Origin: Ligustrum vulgare
Taxonomy: Eukaryota; Streptophyta; Magnoliopsida; Lamiales; Oleaceae
Assembly: GCA_963555705.1 (NCBI GenBank)
Contig: OY743168.1
Location: 94,900,925-94,964,924, forward strand
Direction of reading: 5' to 3'
Length of the DNA: 64,000 bases
Position numbers and translations under genes: made by a program. Shown here one piece after another: positions 33,230 through 43,758 of this stretch (positions are counted from its first letter, which is position 1; the number at the start of each line of letters is the position of its first letter). The notes beneath the pieces were generated by a model. That model was not told the DNA's origin and made no database searches. It saw nothing but the letters and a program-made list of their open reading frames with translations.

Positions 33230-34496
33230 CACACAAAGTGTTTGATAAAATGTTTCAAAGAGTATTGTGGAGTTTTTGCAATTCTTTTTGGATGATCACC
33301 TTCACTACATGTTCTACATCATTTGTGTATTGTCTATTCATTGTTTACACTGATTTAAGGCATGAAACTCAACTTGGGTATCATTGCACTACAAAGCATC
33401 TCATTGCAGGGCCATTGCAGGCACCATTGCACCACAGCCCATAATTTCAACCTCACTGCACTTATTTTCTCACATCTATTCATTTCCCATATGAACTCCA
33501 AATGTGATGAATTTTTGATGTGTTGTAGACCATGTTATGTACTTTCACATGCCCAGAACATGTCTCAGGAAATTTTCACTTTTTCAAGGCGATTTCAAGG
33601 GCTAAAAGTTAATGGTTGACAACTTTTCAAAAAATTTCAAAATTTTTCTAAGCCCTAATTTGGGTGTGTAGTGTTGTTTTACTTTAGTTCCTGTGTGATA
33701 TTTATACTTTTAATGCTCATTAATTCTTGTTTGCAAGGAACATATTATCATGGGACACTTCAAGCCAAACATGGAAAAGAAAGTAAATGGTCATTTCATC
33801 CAACCAAGCATTCAAGACAAAGCTTCAAATGGGAACACCATCTCTCCAAACTCAGGTAGTACCTGAACCCCTCTTTTTATTTTGTACTTAATTGTTTATT
33901 ATTTCTTGAAATACATTGAGGACACTGTAGAATTCTAGTTTGGGGGTGAGAATCTTATTCATGTATTTTTATTTAAACATTCATTCGATTTTGGGTAGAA
34001 AATTCATAAAAATCTCGAAAAATCATAAAAATTGGAAAAACTGGAAAAATTTGTTGATTTATTTATTACTTATTACATGATATGAATTGACTTTTGTGCT
34101 TTATTTAGAAAATTGGGCAACATATGCACTAAAATTTTTTAAAACATTCATCTATGTAAGACTTTCTTAAATTTGAGCACATAACCACTTTCGAATAAAA
34201 ACTTGTGTAGGAAGATGCTTGATACTTGTGGAGTAAACTTGTGTACTTTGAACATAGAATTGATTGAAAATCCCAAACCTTAAGAAAATTAGATCCCGAC
34301 CTGAAATGTAGAACCAAACTGCTCAAGAAGTAATTTGGGGATGGAAAAGTTAGTATGAGTATACATTGATGGATTGAAGATCTGAAGTTTTTAATTTTGC
34401 ATCTTTAGTGTAAGGGGTTTTGATCAACATGTACAAACCATAATAACCAGCATAAAAATAAAAAAATACAGAAGGTCTTATTCTGCTCTTCAAATG

Positions 34497-34770
34497 CCTT
34501 TTTGACTCGAGTAATTAAGTTTGAGGGGTTCTCTGAACCTGGTACCCTAAGCTCAACTGAGTTGGGAGTTGCCGACCTAATGCTCGCTACAGGGGTCAAC
34601 TAGAAACAAGTATGGAGAGTGGACTAACACATAAGACACAAAAATATCTTTAACTTTTCTGTTTAAGCCTTTATGACTCAGGTAATTAAGTTTGAAGGGT
34701 TCTTTGAACCTGGTACCCTAAGCTCAACTGAGTTGGGAGCTGCCGACCTAAAGCTTGCTACATGGGTCAT
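34497..34770 (+). repeat. Duplicated non-coding module of Tat-1
   Basis: Two copies about 170 bp apart share GTAATTAAGTTTGA.GGGTTC, GAACCTGGTACCCTAAGCTC, AACTGAGTTGGGAG and GCCGACCTAA, then GCT(C/T)GCTACA. The same pair, diverged, lies on the minus strand of Tat-2 at about 46815-47090. No frame is conserved between copies. Confidence 0.85.
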
Positions 34771-35373
34771 GTAGAAAGCAAGTATGAAAAGTATTGCACA
34801 ACGACAGTAAAAGACAAGGACACTAAAAGAAAAAGTCATCCAAATAAAAGAAAAATGGAATGAAAATGGTATAAGCTTGGTTGATTGAAATCCCTAACAC
34901 TTTGTTAATTATTCTTGGTTTGTCGTGCATACTTGTCTAATCCTAACTGCCTTGTATGGAAAAATGCAATATATACATGTGTAGAAACCACATCAATAGG
35001 AAAAACCTCGGGATATGAGAGAAAAGCAATAAGGTTGTGATCATCCATGAAAAGGTAAGAAAAATAAAAAGAAAATCATTATTGACCACTTGGGATTCAT
35101 GCTTATTTCTGCATGACTAGTCACACAATGTCAATTATATTTTTACATGAGTTTGGATTCGATTTTTGGCTATTCACACACACAATGAAGCTGAGTATCG
35201 GATGCTTGAAAATATTTTATGTTGTTCATATCTCTTTCCTAAAGTGAATTGTCAATTTGGATTGTTGAAGCGCATGGTAAATGAGTCAATAGAAACAAAA
35301 ACATTTTAACTTCAATTTTATAGTTTAGTTTTATTTTGTTCAATGATGAACAATAGTTCTAGTTTGTGGGTAT

Positions 35374-36776
35374 TGATAAGTGTATTTTATACACTTATTT
35401 CTATTATAAAAGTAGGATTTGATGTGTTTGTTTAAGAATATTTGATATATATTTGGTTGTATTTGTTTATATCTCAGAAATAATCCCTAAGTCGAGAAAG
35501 TAAAGGAATTGTAGCAAAAACAAGCATATTGGATAATAAAAGCGTCGAAGTGTGCAAATCAAGAGTTGATGTAATTAATCAAATGGCCAATTGGAAGAAA
35601 AATAGAAGAAGAAATCAAATTTGGAGAAATTCAGAAGTTCAGGGGCTAAATTGCAACAATCGAAAGTTGGAGGACTTGTTGTGCAATTAAAAGACAGGGA
35701 CCAACTTGTAGCACTTCAAAAAATGAAATTTGCATCCAACCAAGAAACCGTGCGGTCGCATGACTTGAAAAATTGGCGACTGAAACAGACCTGCAGAGAG
35801 GTGCGATCGCAACATTTATAACCGCACGGTCGCGCGATTATCCATCTGGGCAGCAGCTTGGCTTTCTACACAGAATTCAACATTCTTTCTCCCCAAATAA
35901 CCTAATTTTCATGAATATCTATATATACCAGACTTGGGGCACGAAATGAGAGGTTCCCAATTGTCTTGTTTTATGCCAAAACGCTGTCAAAGTGCCGAGA
36001 GATCCATGCCAAGCCAAGAACACAATTGAAGACCGAAGATCAAGGGATGAATATGGCGACATCTATCCATTATTCTTGTGGTTTTTATTCAATTATGTAT
36101 CTAGGCTAGTTTTAAATGTTAGAATTGTGATGAAGCATTAAACTCCGGATTTTATGTGTTACTTTGATGTTTAATTTAATTAATTCATGGATTTGAGAAA
36201 TTGATGCGTACTTTTCTTATTATGCAATTACTTGATCACTAATTGTATGACTTTAGGTTATGTTTTCTTAAGTTCGAAAGATTAGGAATTCATTTGACTA
36301 GCTTCAATTACCACAAAGTCTGATAGGGGATAGAAATATACCCCTATACTTTGTGTTATCTACAATAGTATTCATAGTTCTTTAATGCTTCTTATGCATT
36401 CGTATTCAACGTATAAATATAGTTGGATTGTGTAGGAACAGGCGTTAATGCTTATCCGAAAGGGAGTTTTAACAACATTAGGAATATGGATTTTCAAGAC
36501 CACGTGAATTATCATTAGACAATTGGAGTAATAAATAATTGATGGAACTAATGTGGATTCTCAATTCTAGCATATTCATTTATAATTTTTATAAAACAAA
36601 TTTTCTTATTTTTCTTAGTTAAGTTTAAAATCATAATTTCCAACTCAATTAAATTTCTTGTTCCGGTTATGGTAGTAATCTAAAATACAATTTACAACAA
36701 TCTCTGTAGGATCGATATTCAGACTTAAAATCCACTTTATTACTTGCGCAATCCGTGCACTTGAGGTTAGCGAAAA
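35374..36776 (+). repeat. Tat-1 3' LTR, 1403 bp
   Basis: Begins TGATAAGTG and ends GCGAAAA (the 5' LTR ends GCGAACA), followed by target CCTTT. Collinear with the 5' LTR with many scattered differences, so the insertion is old. Confidence 0.9.
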
Positions 36777-36851
36777 CCTTTCATATACAAATAACAGTTG
36801 CATTGAATCCTTTTACTGTAAAATTGAATTGATTCCATAATCACTAACGTG

Positions 36852-37022
36852 TGTGATGTATTCTTTGCCGAAACTAATATGGAGAAGATCGAAATCAATA
36901 ATCTAGTATTGTTGGGGTTTTTCAACCAATTCGACAACGTTTCATTTCGATAAACGCACGACTGACTTTGCTTGTTGTACGAACTCGTACTGCCTCTATA
37001 ATTCCAACAGTTCCTCATCCAT
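36852..37022 (-). pseudogene. UFL1: First-exon pseudogene of UFL1 (E3 UFM1-protein ligase)
   Basis: Minus-strand translation from an ATG in a good context (GTCGCCATGG) gives MDEELLEL, RQYEFVQQAKSVVRLS, NVVELVEK and IIDFDLLH...GKEYIT in one continuous frame. This matches the N-terminus of plant UFL1, which attaches the ubiquitin-like UFM1 (family consensus recalled as RQFEFAQQVKSSVRLSDRN). Three in-frame stops (codons 9, 27 and 40) with no frameshift show decay by substitutions. Homology ends at EYIT, roughly the expected exon end, and the Tat-1 3' LTR lies 70 bp further on. No other UFL1 exon was seen within the window. The identification is from memory. Confidence 0.72.
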
Positions 37023-37200
37023 GGCGACGGCGGGGTTGCGATGGTTCAGGTGACAATTCGGGTCGAAGAGAGTAAGAACGGGAAAAATTCTAAATGTTGG
37101 GGTAAATGAATTCTCTCGAAACTAGAAGAAGAAAAGGCAGAAGAAGAATAAAGAAAAACGACGTCGTTTTGAGTGACGTGTGCTTACGCCAAATGAACAG
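37023..37200 (-). promoter_or_regulatory. Probable retained 5' region of the UFL1 pseudogene
   Basis: Upstream of the pseudogene ATG there is a purine/pyrimidine-biased leader (CTTCTTCTGCC-like on the minus strand) and a perfect 16-nt palindrome AAAACGACGTCGTTTT near 37153-37168, a motif type seen in plant promoters. This suggests a genomic rather than a cDNA-derived copy. Confidence 0.45.
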
Positions 37201-37224
37201 TAGCAGGTGCCTTACTCTCTTTTA

Positions 37225-37227
<3 letters not shown>

Positions 37228-37279
<52 letters not shown>

Positions 37280-37280
37280 T
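37228..37280. repeat. Compound microsatellite (TA)n(AAT)n
   Basis: About 13 TA units followed by about eight AAT units. Confidence 0.95.
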
Positions 37281-37407
37281 TTTATGGTAAATAATAAACA
37301 ATGATTAAATTTTTTTAAAATAATTTTTAATTTTAATAATTGTGCAAAGATTATATGAAATAATAATTTCTTGATCTTCAATACTGTTCAATTGTCATAT
37401 ATATCTA

Positions 37408-39374
37408 TCTACATATAAAAGTAAGGAAGTAGTTTTTTGTGAACACAATGTGGTTTAATTATTTGCTTAATATTTAGTGGTTCAATGTGAACACATAGTA
37501 GTGTAAACACAATTTTGTTAACTATTTGGTTAATTAATGTTTGACTACAATATGATTAATTATTTGATATATTTATTTGGTTAATGAATGCTTGACTATT
37601 TAAGTTTACATTTGGATTATTTTCAAGCAATTACTATACCTAAGTTTATTAAATTTCTAAATTAAACAGTTAAAGTAATTTTTGTGGGAACACTTTTCTA
37701 GATGTATATTTTTAAAATCATTCTCCCTTTTATTTTTGTTAAGTAAAAATTAAAATTATTTACAAACTTGATGTACATTATTTTAAAATGTTTTGAACTG
37801 AATAGTGATTGATATGATTTTGTATGGTTGAAAATGAAAAAAAAAAATGAATTTATGTGTAGAATACTTTAATATTGAAATGTGTTATTAAAATTGAATA
37901 CTATACTAAAATAATATTTTTTTATTTTTAATGAATACCATATAGGGGCTTATTATGTAATGATTAAATCTTTATGTTAACTATATTTGGTTAATAAATA
38001 TTTGATTACAATATAATTAACTATTTGGTTAATATTTAGTGATTCAATATGAACACAACGTATTAATACAATATTGTTAACTATTGATTAATATTTATTT
38101 GGTTAATAAATGTTTGCTTAAAATATGGTTAACTATTTGGTTAATTCATGTGTTGACTATTTAAGTTTATATTTGGATTATATTCGAACCACTACTATAT
38201 TTACCTAGACTTATTAAATTTGTTACTTTTAAAATATTTTTTATTTTTTATTTTTTAAATTAAATAGTTAAAGTAATTTTGTAGCAATAATTGAATGTAT
38301 TTTTTTAAAATTATTTTCTTTTTTTGTAAATAAAAAAATATTATTTTCAATCTTATTATTTAATGATTAAATCTTTATGTTATTATAATTTACAACTTTT
38401 TCACTTAACTTTATCATATTAATTTTTACCATTATTTGTACTTTGTATTCTTTTCTAATTAGAAATTTTGATTTTGAACGAATTATAAATTCATGTACGA
38501 CTATTGCATTTATATATTACATGTTGATTCACTGTCATTTGTCGGGAAAATGTCAAATCATGAAAAATATTTTCCCCCATTTGTATTTGTTTGGTGTTTG
38601 ATTAAAAATCTTACCTTAAAAAATATTTTCTAAGTTACAACCAATTAAAGCATACTTAACTCATTTGCTTTGAAAATATTTTCTCATCTATTTGGTGAGA
38701 AAACATTTTCCTTGTGTGGAAAACATATATTTTTCGTAATGTTTGATTACTATTATCAAGTACAAATGAGTGAATTTTCTTTTTTTAATTAAAATAGCTA
38801 AATTTGTTTTATTTGCAATGAAAAATAATATCAATCAAACAATAAATTTAGAAAAATTTCCTACTTTTTTACCCGACATTTCCAATTGATATTTTTCAAG
38901 AAAATATTTTCTTACCATCAATTTTCCATCTTTTCAATCAAACACATGCAAGATTGTCTTTCAAGTTCAAGAGGTGACAATTTCAGTTGGTAACTTCGTA
39001 TGCTATGAATATCAACAAGTGTCAAGAGAAATAACTTTTCAAGGTTGGTCTTTATTTAAAGAAGTCAGTTTTCAGTCATAGACAGTTGTACTTTATAGTC
39101 TCAAGAGTGACGAATCGCAGTGGTTTGAAGATATCATTTGCGACAAAGAAGGAAATAAAACAAATTCAAATACGAATGTAGTTTATATAGAAGTTTTTCA
39201 AAATTTACAGTGGAAACATTGTAACTCTATTAATAACAGTATCATTTTATTATTTTTTTTTTATCTATTTCATTATACACATGTTTGACAAATAATTAAA
39301 AAAAATCAGAAAATATTGAAGTCGCAATTATATGTTTCGACATGATGTCATGCATCGCACATGTGAAACACTAG
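37408..39374 (+). mobile_element. Helitron-1, non-autonomous, with helicase remnant
   Basis: Starts TCTACATATAAAAGTAAGG after an A and ends ATCGCACATGTGAAACACTAG before a T, which are classic plant Helitron ends (5'-TC, 3'-CTAG, A/T insertion site). The body is homologous to the next element. Near 38945-39230 it holds a heavily shifted remnant of the Helitron helicase C-terminus (LYLKKSVFSHRQLY, SRVTNRSGLK). No Rep domain. A MITE-like block (38520-38960) is shared with Helitron-2. Confidence 0.85.
38945..39230 (+). pseudogene. Helitron-1 relic of the Pif1-like helicase C-terminus
   Basis: Frame fragments YAMNINK, LYLKKSVFSHRQLY and SRVTNRSGLK correspond to the last motifs of the RepHel helicase, which normally end a little before the Helitron 3' terminus, as here. 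Several frameshifts. Confidence 0.65.
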
Positions 39375-41756
39375 TATATTTAAAAGTAAGGTAGTGGTTT
39401 AGTGTGAACACATGACGCGAACACAATGTAGTTTAACTATTTGCTTAATATTTAGTGGTTCAATGTGAACACATAGTGTGAACATAATTTGATTAACTAT
39501 TTGGTTAATTAATGTTTGATTACAATATGATTAATTATTTGATAAATATTTATTTGATTAATGAATGTTTGACTATTTAAGTTCGCATTTGAACTAATTT
39601 TAAACAACTACTATATTTACCTAAGTTTATTAAATTTTTAAATTAAATAGTTAAAATAATTTTTGTAGCATCATTTTTCTAGATGTATATTCTTAAAATT
39701 TTTCTCCTTTTTATTTATGTTAAGTAAAAAAAAAAAATTATTTTCAAACTTGATGTACATTATTTAAAAATGTTTTGAATTGAATAGTGATTGATGTAAT
39801 TTTGTGTGGTTAAAAATGAAAAAAAAAATTACATTTATGTTTAGAATACTTTAATATTGAAATGTGTGATTAAAATTGAATACTATAATAATTTTTTTTT
39901 CTTTTTAATGAATACCAAACATGGGCTTATTATGTAATGATTCAATCTTTAAGTTAACTATATTTTGTTAATAAATGTTTGATTACAATATAATAAACTA
40001 TTTGGTTAATATTTAGTGGTTCAATATGGAAGATAGTGTCATTAATACAATGTTGTTAACTATTTGATTAATATTTATTTATTTAATAAATGTTTGATTG
40101 CAATATGGTTAATTATTTGGTTAATTCATATGTTAACTATTTAAGTCTACATTTGGATTATATTCGAACCATTACTATATTTTCCTAGACTTATTAATTT
40201 TTTTGCTTTTTAAAATATTTTTTATTATTTATTTTTTAAATTAAATAGTTAATTAATTTTTGTAGCAATAATTGAATGTGTATTTTTAAAATTATTTTCC
40301 TTTTTTTTAAAAGTAAAAACAAAAATTATTTTCAAACTTATTATTTAATGATTAAATCTTTTTGTTATTCTAATTTACAAATTTTTCATTTAACATTTTT
40401 ATATTATTTTTTACCATTATTTATACTTTGTATCCTTTTGTAATTAGAAATTTTAATTTTGAACGAATTGTAACTTCATATACGACTATTGCATTTGTAT
40501 ATTACATGTTGTTTATACTGTACATTCGACCCCCTACTACATTTACTAACGTTTATTGAATTTTTTATGTTTATTAATTTCTTATTATTTATTTTTTAAA
40601 TTAAATAGTTCATGTAATTTTTGTTGCAAAAGTTTTCTCTTTTTTTATGTGTACAAACAAAAAATATTTTCAAATTTATTATGTAATAATTATATCTTTA
40701 TATTGTTGCGGAATGTTGACCACTTTGTAGAGATGTGTAATGGTACGAGATTAATTGTTACAAAACTTGGAAATCATGTTGTTGAAGCAAAATTTCTCAA
40801 TGATAATCTTGCAAGGTACAATTTTTTTTTTTATTTCGAGGATGCACTGACACAATTTAGGATGTGTTTGATTCATTGTCATTTGCCTAAAAAATTTCAA
40901 ATCATGGAAAATGTTTTCCCCCTTTTGTATTTGTTTGATTTTTGATTGGATAATTTACCTTAAAAAATATTTTTCAAGGTATACTCAATTAAAGCACACT
41001 TCACTTATTTGCCTTGAAAATATTTTCTCACCTATTTGATGAGAAAACATTTTCCTTAGGTGGAAAACATATTTTTCGTCACGTTTGATTACTATTATCA
41101 ACTAAAAATGAGTGAAAAATAAAAAATAATAATAATTTTTTTAATTAAAATTGCTAAATTTTAATTTTTTTGTAATGAAAAATAATATCAATCAAACAAC
41201 AAATTTAGAAAAATTTTCTACTTTTTCACCCGACACTTCCAATTGACATTTTTCAGGAAAATAATTTCAAAGCAAATCAATTCCTAAAAAATATTTTTTT
41301 ACCATTAATTTTTCATCTTTTCAATCAAACACATGCAAAATTGTCTTTCAAGTTCAAGAGACGACAATTTCAGTGGTAGTTTCGTATGCTATGAATATCA
41401 ACAAGAGTCCGCGAAAATCACTTTTCAAGGTTGATTTTTATTTAAAGAAATCAGTGTTCAGCAATAGACAGTTGTACTTTCCAGTCTCTAGAGTGACGAA
41501 TCGCAGTGGTTTGAAGATGATCATTTGTGATAAAGATGGAAATAAAACAAACTCAACTACAAATGTAGTTTATATGGAAGTTTTTCAAAATTTATAGTGG
41601 AAACATTGTAACTCTATTAATTACAATATTATTTTATTATTTTTGTATCTATTTTATTATACACATGTTTGATATATAATTAAAAAAATTAGAAAATATT
41701 CAAATCGCAATTATGTGTTTTGATATGATACCGTGCTCGCATGAGTGAAACACTAG
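39375..41756 (+). mobile_element. Helitron-2, head-to-tail with Helitron-1
   Basis: Starts directly at the 3' end of Helitron-1 (CTAG|TATATTTAAAAGTAAGG; the initial TC is missing or altered) and ends GAGTGAAACACTAG before T. It follows Helitron-1 in order over most of its length and retains more helicase sequence (see 40705-40825 and 41355-41597). It is non-autonomous and without a Rep domain. Confidence 0.82.
40705..41597 (+). pseudogene. Helitron-2 relics of the RepHel helicase
   Basis: 40705-40825 encodes LRNVDHFVEMCNGTRLIV then TKLGNHVVEAKF, the late Pif1-type helicase motif (LLRNxD...LCNGTRL). After a MITE-like insert the protein resumes at 41355 as VVSYAMNINKS...KSLFKVDFYL, KKSVFSNRQLYFPVSRVTNR, SGLKMIICDKDGN and NVVYMEVFQNL, the conserved C-terminus of Helitron helicases. 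A 1-base frame change occurs near 41372, and INKSQG reads INKSPR. Helicase I-III motifs and the Rep nuclease are absent. Confidence 0.75.
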
Positions 41757-42066
41757 TTCATTTTTTATTAAGAGGTTGTTTGGAAAGCAATTTTTTTTAT
41801 TTTTTATTTTTATTTTTTAATAGCATCAGAATTCAGCCACATGTCAAGTGCAATAGTTCCTAACTTTTCTACATTTAATTCCCAAATTACCCTCAGATCC
41901 TCTCCAATTCTAACTAAAATGTTGGAAAATGTGGAAAGATTAGTAGGGGAAATTTGACTAAAAAACTTTTCAACAAACAAAAATGTGTGCTGGCAAAAAT
42001 ATTGGTAGGGCAGAGGCCCAACCTTGCACAGACGTAAATCCTCCTCTGCATGTCAGTACCCGCGAA
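41757..42066. other. Probable outer part of the Copia-B 3' LTR
   Basis: By the nesting logic this DNA was contiguous with 52564-52688 before Tat-2 inserted. The LTR's outer end is not resolved; TGTTGGAAAATGTGG near 41921 is one candidate terminus. No gene. Confidence 0.35.
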
Positions 42067-42071
42067 ACAAA

Positions 42072-43497
42072 TGATGTGTTAAATCACAAGTATACGATGT
42101 CACATTCAAGTTTTAAAATGAACTTTTAAAATTTAAATATCGATCTCATAAAGATTATAATTAAAAATCGAAATTATTAGTTCTCGCTTTATTTGAATGG
42201 TAGAATATGAGTTTTTGAATATAACTAAACTAAAAGGTAAAATAAAAGAAAAGACATTTAAAGATTCTAAATTGATATTTATAAGCATTGGGACATCTGA
42301 TTTTACATAATCAATATTTTTAATTCCATTATCTAGTTTTATTCATATTATAATGCTCGGTCGAATTCACTTATGCACATGAAATTTTCCTATCGAGTTT
42401 AAATCAATTATACCTAATTAATCGACTGTGTTAAGGAACAGCAGGTCATAATGACTAAGTGCATGAAACACAAGAATTCATGTAGATATCGCAATAATAA
42501 CGAACGTATATCTCTATCGTTCGTCCAATTACCGGATTTTATCCCTAGATCTATGTGCTAGCTCACCTTTCGAATTATGAAAAAACTCATTATATCGTGA
42601 ACAAGTGATCAATTCATTCACGTATTAAATACGAAGATAAAATCAGGACATGCAATCAAAAGCTCAAAACTAGAATAATAGAATTAAAAGCATAAAACTA
42701 GATACATCAAATATCCCAAATTTGAAATTAAGAATTCATCAATAAAGAAGTAAATACGCAATAACATAAATTATTACACATGAGGAGTTTATAAATTAAC
42801 AAGGAAAGGAAATCTTACACCAAGTATTTCGCTCTCAGTTGATAATCTTCAATTCCCCCACCTTTATCTTGATCTTTGTCTCAAAGGATTGAATGATAGA
42901 ACAATGAATTGTGTAGTTGGTAGGCTTTGCAAATGTTTTGAATTCGTGCCTTCTATATTGTATATATAGGTGGAGAAGAGAACTAGGAAAAATCAATGAG
43001 AAAATCCGCGCATGGGCCTGCGCCGGAAAGAGGCGCAGCCGTGCAGGCAAAACCCTAGTGGCTGCGGAGTTAACCTAAATCAAGTTTTGTCAATTTCAGG
43101 ATTGTCTGCAACTGCGTGGCTTTGGGGCTCGTGGCCGCGCAGTATAAACTTGTTTAGTGCATTTTCAACTTTAATTCTTGTTTAAGTTGGTCATCATCTT
43201 TATTTGCTTTCAAGTCCTCCAACTTTCAATTGTGACATTTTGGCCCCTATACTTCTGATTTCTTCTCTTTTCTTCCTTGCTTTCCTCAATTGACTCTACA
43301 CACTTCTTCAATGTGTCCAATTTAACTCTAAAACTCATTCAAAAGCTCATCTTTTCCATTCATTACTTTATTCATGTGATTTTGGGATTATTTTTGAAAT
43401 ATAAGCAACTACAAACAAATCAATAGCTTTTATTCTAAAACGACAACATATTATCCTAAATTGGACATATAAATAAGTGTATAAAATACACTTATCA
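42072..43497 (-). repeat. Tat-2 3' LTR, 1426 bp
   Basis: Plus-strand edges TGATGTG...CTTATCA. Same length as the uninterrupted part of the right LTR. A TATA-like TATATATAC lies near 42957 on the minus strand. Confidence 0.92.
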
Positions 43498-43758
43498 AAT
43501 ACCCCAAAATTAGAATTATTGTTCGTCCCCGAACAACGTAAAACTAAAATACAAAGGAAAGAATACAAATAACAAATGTTTTTGATTTTGTAAATTTGTT
43601 CACCATGTACCTCAACAACCTAGATCAACTCACATTTTAGCGTAAAACTTTGAACAACACAATAAAATAGTTCTAGTTATAACATGTTAGACATTCAAGT
43701 GTGTGTATTGTATGAATAACCAAAGTCAAACGCATACTTATGCAAAAATGTACTTAAC

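Larger units (their letters stand above)
30229..36776 (+). mobile_element. Tat-1: non-autonomous Tat/Ogre-like LTR element with no coding capacity
   Basis: LTRs at 30229-31626 and 35374-36776 with perfect 5-bp target duplication CCTTT (30224-30228 and 36777-36781). The interior (31627-35373) contains two later hAT elements and, once these are removed, about 2.5 kb of non-coding DNA. It is homologous to the interior of Tat-2 (42072-52563), including a duplicated module near 34497-34770 and a CTAGTTTGGGGGTGAG motif at 33932. The LTR start TGATAAGTGTATTTTATACA and the Tat-2 primer site point to the Tat/Ogre branch of Ty3/gypsy (inference). It has no gag or pol, so it is a LARD-like passenger. 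Confidence 0.88.

Noticed and set aside
40556..40700. N-terminal part of the 129-residue frame in Helitron-2
   Set aside because: Only about 40 residues from 40705 match helicase; the upstream part is AT-rich translation.
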